DNA from: Inia geoffrensis
Lineage: Eukaryota > Chordata > Mammalia > Artiodactyla > Iniidae
Assembly (NCBI GenBank): GCA_036417435.1
Contig: CM070899.1
Coordinates: 146,086,237 to 146,150,236, forward strand
Reading direction: 5' to 3'
Length of the DNA stretch: 64,000 nucleotides
A program made the translations under genes and the position numbers. Shown piece by piece: positions 56,336 through 64,000 of the stretch. Below the pieces are notes generated by a model. The model searched no databases, was not told where the DNA came from, and saw only the letters and a program-made list of their open reading frames with translations. Position 1 is the first letter of the stretch, and every line of letters starts with the position of its first letter.

Positions 56336-56946
56336 CACTCTTTTTTTAGATTCTTTTCCCATGTAGGTCATTACAGAGTACTGAGTAGAGTTCCCTGTGC
56401 CATACAGTAGGTCCTTATTAGTTATCTATTTTATATATAGTAGTTTGTATATGTCAATCCCAATCTCCCGATTTATCCTTCTCCCCCTTTCCTCCTTGGT
56501 AACCATAAGTTTGTTTTCTACATCTGTGACTCAATTTCTGTTTTGTAAATAAATTCTTTTGTACTAGTTTTTTAGATTCCACATATATGTGATATCATAT
56601 GATAACTGTCTTTCTCTGTCTGACTTACTTCACTTACTATGACAATCTCTAGGTCCATCCAAGTTGCTACAAATGGCATTATTTCATTTTTTTTATGGTT
56701 GAGTAATAGTCCATTGTAAATATGTACCACATCTTCTCTATCCAATGTCCATCCAATGTCGACAGACATTTAGGTTGCTTCCATGTCCTGGCTATTGTAA
56801 ACAGCACTGCAGTGAACATTAGGGTGCATGTACCTTTTCAAATTATGGTTTTCTCTGGATATATGCCCAGGAGTGAGACTGCTGGATCATATGGTAGCTC
56901 TATTTTTAGTTTCTTAAGGAATCTCCATACTGTTCTCCATAGTGGC
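56208..56946 (-). mobile_element. L1 3' end, antisense, with target duplication
   Basis: The reversed 3' UTR of the second L1 type starts with AATTTTTACTGGAATATAG and runs to the reversed end of ORF2 (AATCTCCATACTGTTCTCCA, about 56919-56938). It is 5' truncated at 739 bases. The duplication CTTGCTTTGTT at 56197-56207 and 56947-56957 is perfect. A TA microsatellite has grown inside its 3' UTR. Confidence 0.94.
56292..56332. repeat. TA dinucleotide run
   Basis: About 20 TA units within the L1 3' UTR, grown from the TATATATGTATATG-type sequence of the parent element. Confidence 0.95.
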
Positions 56947-57162
56947 CTTGCTTTGTTCTTATGAGGACCCAAACCTCAAATAAGAGTGGAAAATACTGCT
57001 CACATGATTTTATAAATACATATAACATCAATATGGGCAACATTTAACACATTTAAGGCAATGTTGATATATTCTGTTTGTTGTCATTGTTGTTGGAATG
57101 CACACTAAGAACCATGGTTAAATTAAAATAGAGAAACAAAAGTGTTTTATTTGAACACACAC

Positions 57163-58053
57163 AAGATGGCAGAGTAGAAGGATGTGCTCTCATTTCCTCT
57201 TGCGAGAACACCAGAATCACAACTAGCTGCTGGACAATCATCAACAGGAAGACACAGGAACTCACCAAAAAAGGTAACCCCCATCCAGATACAATGGAGA
57301 AGCCACAATGAGATGTTAAGAGGGGCACAATCACAGTAAAATCAAATCCCATAACTGCTGGGTGAGTGACTCACAGACTGGAGAACACTTATACCACAGA
57401 AGTCCACCCACTGGAGTGAGGGTTCTGAGCCCCACGTCAGGCTTCCTAACCTGGGGGTCCAGCAATGGGAGGAGGAATTCCTAGAGAATCAGACTTTGAA
57501 GACTAGTGGGATTTGATTGCAGGACTTCGACAGGATGGGGGGAAACAGAAACTTGTGGAGGGCACTCGTGGAGGACACACACAAAGTAGTGTGTGCATCA
57601 GGACCCAGGGGAAGGAGCAGTGACCCTATAGGAGACTGAACCAGACCTACCTGCTAGTGTTGGAGGGTCTCCTGAAGAGGCGGGGTGTGGCTGTGGCTTA
57701 GTGTGAGGACAATGACACTGGCAGGAGAAGTTCTGGGAAATACTCCTTGGCGTGAGCCCTACCAGAGTCTGTCATTAGCCCCACCAAAGAGCCAAGGTAG
57801 GCTTCAGTGTTGGGTTGCCTCAGGCCAAACAACCAACAGGGAGGGAACACAGCCCCACCCATGAACAGTCAAGTGGGTTAAAGTTTTACTGAGCTCTGCC
57901 AACAAGAGCAACAGTCAGCTCTACCTACCACCAGTCCCTCCCATCAAGCCTCTTAGACAGCCTCATCCACCAGAGGGCAGAAAGCAGAAGCAAGAAGAAC
58001 TACAATCCTGCAGCCTGTGGATCAAAAATCACATTCACAGAAAGATAGACAAG
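57163..58053 (+). promoter_or_regulatory. L1 5' UTR / internal promoter region
   Basis: L1 5' UTRs contain an internal pol II promoter (established). This one is GC-richer than the flanks and ends at the ORF1 ATG. The last 85 bases match the first part of the L1 at 45853. Close to its start is the CAAGATGGC motif, which fits a YY1-type core (AAGATGGC), the known start-site factor of human L1. Confidence 0.65.
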
Positions 58054-58948
58054 ATGAAAGTGCAGAGGGCTATGTACCAGATGAAGGGAACAAAATAAAA
58101 CCACAGAAAAAAAACTAAATGAAGTGGAGATAGGCAACCTTCCAGAAAAAAAATTCAGAATAATGATAGTGAAGATGATCCAGGACATCAGAAAAAGAAT
58201 GGAGGCAAAGATCAAGAAGATGCAAGAAATGTTTAACAAAGACCTAGAAGAATTAAGGAACAAACAGAGATGAACAATACAATAACTGAAATGAAAACTA
58301 CACTAGAAAGAATCAATAGCAGAATAACTGAGGCAGAAGAACGGATAAGTGACCTGGAAGACAGAATGGTGGAATTCACTGCTGCAGAACAGACTAAAGA
58401 AAAAAGAATGAAAAGAAATGAAGAGAGCCTAAGAGACCACTGGGACAACATTAAAGGCAACAGCATTCGCATTATGGGGGTCCCAGAGGGAGAAGAGAGA
58501 GAGAAAGCACTAGAGAAAATATTTGAAGAGATTATAGTCGAAAACTTCCCTAACATGGGAAAGGAAATAGCCACCCAAGTCCAGGAAGTGCAGAGAGGCC
58601 CATACAGGATAAATCCAAGGAGAAACACGCCAAGACACATAGTAATCAAATTGACAAAAATTAAAGACAAAAATTATTGAAAGCAGCAAGGGAAAAATGA
58701 CAACATACAAGGGAACTCCCATAAGGTTAACAGCTGATTTCACAGCAGAAACTCTACACGCCAGAAGGGAGTGGCATGATATACTTAAAGTGATGAAAGT
58801 GAAGAACCTACAACCAAGATTACGCTCCCCAGCAAGGATCTCATTCAGATTTGATGGAGAAATCAAATGCTTTATAGACAAGCAAAAGCTAAGAGAATTC
58901 AGCACCACCAAACCAGCTCTAGAACAAATGCTAAAGGAACTTCTCTAA
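58054..58948 (+). pseudogene. L1 ORF1 protein, frameshifted
   Basis: Same RNA-binding chaperone family as 45925-46821. The ATG at 58054 is followed by a one-base insertion (an extra G near 58086) that leads to a stop within 15 codons. The main frame resumes from 58270 with ERINSRITEAEERISDLE (coiled coil), then GVPEGEEREKALEKIF (start of the RNA-recognition fold) and NPRRNTPRHIVIKL. A second small deletion near 58672 gives a stop at 58678-58680. The C-terminal domain continues in another frame at 58697-58948 (LHARREWHDILKVM, PALEQMLKELL). The parts together give the usual order and length, but the copy cannot make protein. Confidence 0.93.
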
Positions 58949-59003
58949 GTGGAAAACACAAGACAAGAAAAAGACCTAAAAAAAATCCAAAACAATTAAG
59001 AAA

Positions 59004-62000
59004 ATGGTAATAGGAACATACATATTGGTAATTACCTTAAAAGTGAATGGATTAAATGCTCCAACCAAAAGATACAGGCTTGTTGAATGGATACAAAAAC
59101 AAGACCCATATATATGCTTTCTACAAGAGACCCACTTCAGACCTATGGACACATACAGACTGAAAGTGAGGGGCTGGAAAAAGATATTACATGCAAATGA
59201 AAATCAAAAGAAAGCTGGAGTAGCTATACTCATAAGATAAAATAGACTTTAAAATAGAATGTTACAAGAGACAAGGAAGGAAACTACATAATGATCAAGG
59301 GATCAAACCAAGAAGAAGATATAACAATTATAAATATATATGCACCAAACATAGGAGCACTTCAATACATAAGGCAACTGCTAACAGCTATAAAAGAGGA
59401 AATCGACAGTAACAGAGTAATAGTGGGGGACTTTAACACCTCATTTCCACCAATGGACAGTTCATCAAAAATGAATATAAAGAAGGAAACAGAAGCTTTA
59501 AATGACACAATAGACCAGATAGATTTAATTGATAATTATAGGACATTCCATCCAAAAACAGCAGATTACACTTTTTTCTCAAGTGCACATGGAACCTCCA
59601 AGATAGATCACATCTTGCATCAGAAATCAAGCCTCAGTAAATTTAAGAAAATTGAAATCATACCAAGCATCTTTCATGACCACAATGCTCTGAGATTATA
59701 AATAAATTACAGGGTGAAAAAAAGTAAAAACACAAACACATGAAAACTAAACAATACCTTACTAAATAACCAAGAGATCACTGAAGAAATCAAAGAAGAA
59801 ATAAAAAAATACCTAGAAAGAAATGACAATGGAGACACAATGACCCAAAACCTATAGGATGCAGCAAAAGCAGTTCTAAGAGAGAAGTTTATAGCAATAC
59901 AATCCTACCTTAGGAAACAGGAAAAAACTCAGATAAACAACTAAATTGCAACTAAAGCAATTATAGAAAGAAGAACAAAAAAACCCCAAAGTTAGCAGAA
60001 AGAAAGAGATCATAAAGATCAGATAAGAAATAAATGAAAAAGAAATGAAGGAAAAGATAGCAAAGATCAATAAAACTAAAAGGTGGTTCTTTGAGAAGAT
60101 AAACAAAATTGATAAACCATTAGCCAGACTCATCAAGAAAAAAAGGGAGAAGACTCAAATCAATAGAATTAGAAATGAAAAAGAAGTAACAACTGACACT
60201 GCAGAAATACAAAAGATCATGAGAGATTACTATAGTAACACTATGCCAATAAATGGACAACCTGGAAGAAATGGACAAATTCTTAGAAATTCACAACCTT
60301 CTGAGACTGAAACAGGAAGAAACAGAAAATATGAACAGAGCAGTCACAAGCACTGAAATAGAAAATGTGATTAAAAATCTTCCAACAGGGGCTTCCCTGG
60401 TGGCATAGTGGTTGAGAGTCTGCCTGCCGTTGCAGGGAACACGGGTTCATGCCCTGGTCTGGGAAGATCCCACATGCCACAGAGTGGCTGGGCCCATGAG
60501 CCATGGCCGCTGAGGCTGTGCGTCCGGAGCCTGTGCTCCATAACGGGAGAGGCCACAACAGTGAGAGGCCTGTGTACCGCAAAAAAAAAAACCCCAAAAA
60601 ACAAAAAAAACTTCCAACACACAAAAGCCCAGGATCAGATGGCTTCACAGGCGAATTCTATAAAACATTTAGAGAAGAGCTAACACCTATCCTTCTCAAA
60701 CTCTTCCAAAATATAGCAGAGGCAGGAACACTCCCAAACTTATTCTATGAGACCACCATCACTGTGATACCAAAACCAGACAAGGATGTCACAAAGAAAG
60801 AAAACTACAGGCCAATATCACTGATGAACATAGATGCAAAAATCCACAACAAAATACTAGCAAACAGAATCCAACAGCACATTAACAGGATCATACACCA
60901 TGATCAAGTGGGGTTTATTCAAGGAATGCAAGGATTCTTCAATATAGGCAAATCAATCAATGTGATACACCATATTAACAAATTAAAGGAGAAAAACCTT
61001 ACGAGCATCTCAATAGATGCAGAGAAAGCTTTTGACAAAATTCAACACCTATTTATGATAAAAACCCTGCAGAAAGTAGGCATAGAGGGAACTTTCCTCA
61101 ACATAATAAAGGCCATATATGACAAACCCACAGCCAACATCATCCTCGATGGTGAAAAACTGAAACCATTTCCACTAAGATCAGGAAGAAGACAAGGTTG
61201 CCCACTCTCACCACACTTATTCAACATACATAGTTTTGGAAATTTTAGCCACAGCAATCAGAGAAGAAAAGGAAATAAAAGGAATCCAAATTGGAAAAGA
61301 AGAAGTAAAGCTGTCACTGTTTGCAGATGACATGATACTATATATAGAGAATCCAAAAGATGCTACCAGAAAACTACTAGAGTTAATCAATGAATTTGGT
61401 AAAGTAGCAGGATACAAAATTAACGCACAGAAATCTCTGGCATTCCTCTACACTAACGATGAAAAGTCTGAAAGAGAAATAAAGGAAACACTCCCATTTA
61501 CCATTGCAACAAAAAGAATAAAATATCTAGGAATAAACCTACCTAAGGAGACAAAAGACCTTTATGCAGAAAATTATAAGACACTGATGAAAGAAATTAA
61601 AGATGATACAAATAGATGGAGAGATATATCATGTTCTCAGGTTGGAAAAATCAACATTATGAAAATGACTGTACTACCCAAAGCAATCTACAGATTCAAA
61701 GCAATCCTTATCAAAGTACCACTGGCATTTTTCATAGAACTAGAACAAAAAATTTCACAATTTGTATGGAAACACAAAAGACCCCGAATAACTAAAGCAA
61801 TCTTGAGAACGAAAAACGGAGCTGGAAGAATCAGGCCCCCTGACTTCAGGCTATACTACAAAGCTACAGTAATCAGGACAGCATGGTACTGGCACAAAAA
61901 CAGAAAGTTAGATCAATGGAACAGGATAGAAAGCCCAGAGATAAACCAATGCACATATGGTCACCTTATCTTTGATAAAAGAGGCAGGAATGTACAGTGG

Positions 62001-63010
62001 AGAAAGGACAGCCTCTTCAATAAGTGGTGCTGGGAAAACTGGACAGGTACATGTAAAAGTCTGAGGTTAGAATACAACCTAACACCATACACAAAAATAA
62101 GCTCAAAATGAATTTAAGACCTAAATGTAAGGCCAGAAACTATCAAACTCTTAGAGGAAAACATAGGCACATCACTCTATGACATAAAGCACTGCAAGAT
62201 CCTTTTTGACCCACCTCCTAGAGAAATGGAAATAAAAACAAATGGGACCTAATGAAACTTCAAAGCTTTTGCACAGCAAAGGAGACCATAAATAAGGCCA
62301 AAAGACAACCATTAGAATGTGAGAAAATATTTGCAAATGAAGCAACTGACAAAGGATTAATCTCCAAAATTTATAAGCAACTCATGCAGCTCAATAACAA
62401 TAAAACAAACAGCCCAATCCAAAAATATGCAGAAGACCTAAATAGACATTTCTCCAAAGAAGACATACAGATTGCCAACAAACACATGAAAGAATGCTCA
62501 ACATCATTAATCATTAGAGAAATTCAAATCAAAACTACAGTGAGATATCATCTCACACCAGTCAGAATGGCCATCATCAAAATATCTAGAAACAATAAAT
62601 GCTGGAGAGGGTGTGGAGAAAAGGGAACACTCTTGCACTGCTGGTGGGAATGTGAATCGGTACAGCCACTATGGAGAACAGTATGCAGGTTCCTTAAAAA
62701 ACTAGAAATAGAACTACCATATGACCCAGAAATCCAACTACTGGGCATATACCCTGAGAAAACAATAATTCAAAAAGAGTCATGTACCAAAATGTTCATT
62801 GCGGCTCTAGTTACCATAGCCTGGAGATGGAAACAACCTAAGTGTCCATCATCGGATGAATGGATAAAGAAGATTTGGCACATATATACAATTGAATATT
62901 ACTCAGTCATAAAAAGAAGCGAAATTCAGCTATTTGTAGTGAGGTGGATGGACCTAGAGTCTGTCAAACAGAGTGATGTAAGTCAGAAAAAGACAAATAC
63001 TGTATGCTAA
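59004..63010 (+). pseudogene. L1 ORF2 (endonuclease-reverse transcriptase), disrupted by SINE and frameshifts
   Basis: The endonuclease lies in two pieces. Piece 59004-59240 has LQETHFRPMDTYRLK, with the catalytic Glu of the QET motif. Piece 59291-59701 has VGDFNTS, SAHGTSKIDHIL and FHDHNALRL, with the Asp, Asn and His residues expected of APE-type endonucleases. The reverse transcriptase starts at SPG-like sequence near 60627. It is interrupted just before by the SINE at 60388-60610, continues in one frame to about 61215 ([25 protein letters not shown]), shifts, and resumes with FADDM at 61320-61334. The frame 61236-62111 runs to a TGA where a Trp is expected. The frame 62252-63010 carries the cysteine-histidine region [14 protein letters not shown] and the C-terminus. 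At least five disruptions besides the SINE are visible. Confidence 0.94.
60388..60610 (+). mobile_element. CHR-type SINE inserted in L1 ORF2
   Basis: Complete sense SINE with a 9-bp duplication CTTCCAACA (60379-60387 and 60611-60619) and an A tail interrupted by CCCC. The duplication is L1 ORF2 sequence, so the SINE landed in a resident L1. The composite frame 60503-61330 begins inside the SINE and runs through its tail into the reverse-transcriptase region. It is a chance fusion. Confidence 0.96.
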
Positions 63011-63405
63011 CACATATATATGGAATATAAGAAAAAAAATGTCATGAAAAACCTAGGGATAAGACGGGAATAAAGACACAGACCTACTAGAGAATGGACT
63101 TGAGGATATGGGGAGGGGGAAGGGTAAGCTGTGACAAAGCGAGAGAGAGGCATGGACATATATACACTACCAAACATAAGGTAGATAGCTAGCGGGAAGC
63201 AGCCGCATAGCACAGGGAGATCAGCTAGGTGCTTTGTGACAACCTGGATGGGTGGGATAGGGAGGGTGGGAAAGAGGGAGATGCAAGAGGGAAGAGATAT
63301 GGGAACATATGTATATGTATAACTGATTCACTTTGTTATAAAGCAGAAAGTAGCACACCATTGTAAAGCAATTACATTCCAATAAAGATGTAAAATTTTT
63401 TTTTA
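63011..63405 (+). other. L1 3' UTR with G-rich tract
   Basis: Non-coding 3' UTR shared with the fragments at 10364, 19123, 19569 and 33338. It holds purine-rich and G-run blocks (63108-63126, 63250-63270) and ends with CCAATAAAGATGTAAAA. Confidence 0.9.
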
Positions 63406-63439
63406 AAAAAGAAACGGTATTAAAGAAATGAAGGGGCAA

Positions 63440-64000
63440 AAAAAAAAAAAGCAACTAAAAGCTGGTTCTTTGAAAAGATAAACAAAATTGATAAATCATT
63501 AGCCAGACTCATGAAGAAAGAGAGGGAGAGGACTCAAATCAATAAAATTAGAAATGAAAAAGGAGAAGTTACGACAGACACTGTAGAAATACAAAGCATC
63601 CTAAGAGACTACGACAAGCAACTCTATGCCAATAAAATGGACAACCTGGAAGAAATGGACAAATTCTTAGAAAGGTATAACTTTCCAAGACTGAACCAGG
63701 AAGAAACCGATAATATGAACAAACCAGTCACAAGTAATGAAATTGAAACTGTGATTAAAAATCTTCGAACAAACAAAAGTCCAGGGCCAGATGGCTTCAC
63801 AGGTGAATTCTATCAAACACTTAGAAAATAGCTAACACCCATCCTTCTCAAACTCTTCCAAAAAATTACAGAGGAAGGAACACTCCCAAACTCATTCTAT
63901 GAGACCACCATCACCCTGATACCAAAAACCAGACAAAGACACCACAAAAAAAGAATTTACAGAACAATATAACTGATGAATATAGATGCAAAAATAATCA
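63440..64000 (+). mobile_element. Third L1, ORF2 interior, cut by the window end
   Basis: Starts with AACTAAAAGCTGGTTCTTTG, the linker between endonuclease and reverse transcriptase, and continues with the same order as 60080-60830. A 107-codon frame (63511-63831) includes [16 protein letters not shown] at the start of the polymerase domain and stops at a TAG (63829-63831). It lies directly after the A tail of the previous L1. Whether it is a separate 5'-truncated insertion or the right half of an L1 split by its neighbour needs sequence beyond 64000. Confidence 0.9.

Larger units (their letters stand above)
57163..63405 (+). mobile_element. Nearly full-length L1 LINE carrying a CHR SINE
   Basis: The copy has a 5' UTR beginning near CAAGATGGCAGAGTAGAAGG and running about 0.9 kb. 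ORF1 (58054-58948), ORF2 (59004-63010) and a 3' UTR with a G-rich tract and CCAATAAAGATGTAAA near 63380 follow. The length is about 6.0 kb without the SINE, the usual size of a complete L1. ORFs are broken by several small indels. The SINE inside ORF2 is younger than the L1. No clear target duplication was found, and the right junction runs into another L1 fragment. Confidence 0.93.

Noticed and set aside
60503..61330. 275-codon frame that looks like an intact reverse-transcriptase gene
   Set aside because: Its N-terminus lies in the SINE tail and its C-terminus shifts frame before the FADD motif. It is a fragment of a broken L1 ORF2.
61236..62111. 291-codon frame with FADD motif
   Set aside because: It lacks the upstream reverse-transcriptase motifs in frame and ends at a premature TGA, so it is only part of the inactive L1 ORF2.
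1..64000. A new multi-gene defence or metabolic system
   Set aside because: No cluster of host genes, no operon-like spacing and no intact enzyme domain outside broken L1 ORF2 was found on either strand.

Overview
This is mammalian nuclear DNA, almost certainly from a cetacean. The main evidence is about ten copies of a tRNA-derived SINE with an RNA polymerase III A box and B box. Their head begins GCTTCCCTGGTGGCGCAG and their tail ends in a poly(A) run, which is the signature of the CHR SINE family of whales, dolphins and hippos. Several copies have perfect target-site duplications, so they inserted recently. The L1 LINEs share a family-specific 3' UTR and point the same way. I cannot separate toothed from baleen whales by reading alone.

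I found no host protein-coding exon, tRNA, rRNA, snRNA, CRISPR array or operon-like gene set. Every long open frame I could explain lies in a transposable element. The rest are no longer than chance would give in 64 kb, and many begin at a non-ATG codon. The window is therefore intergenic or intronic.

Layout. 1-9.6 kb: AT-rich DNA with an LTR remnant, a CHR SINE, a 2.2-kb antisense L2 split by a MaLR LTR (4.0-6.3 kb) and a large CTTT microsatellite (7.0-7.25 kb). 9.6-12.5 kb: an old L1 invaded by a younger L1 3' end, then a CHR SINE at its 3' edge. 12.6-18.5 kb: MIR, L2 and a 2.7-kb old L1. 18.7-24.1 kb: dense recent insertions, including an inverted pair of L1 3' ends and three CHR SINEs. 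24-45.8 kb: mostly old DNA with MIR, L2 and MaLR remnants, one solo endogenous-retrovirus LTR (36.0-36.8 kb) and three single-copy islands that look like candidate regulatory DNA. 45.85-50.9 kb: a 5'-truncated L1 with both ORFs recognisable but broken. 51-56.9 kb: smaller L1 pieces and tandem duplications. 57.16-63.4 kb: a nearly full-length L1 with 5' UTR, broken ORF1 and ORF2, 3' UTR and a CHR SINE inside ORF2. 63.4 kb to the end: the start of a third L1, cut by the window edge.

The parts interact as parasites, not as a pathway. L1 ORF2 protein (endonuclease plus reverse transcriptase) is the known machinery that mobilises L1 and poly(A)-tailed SINEs, which explains the shared A tails and target duplications. 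Neither long L1 here can encode intact proteins. I did not find an undescribed biological system. The items most worth a second look are the candidate regulatory islands, the inverted L1 pair, the possible 3' transduction and two internally deleted retroelement copies.
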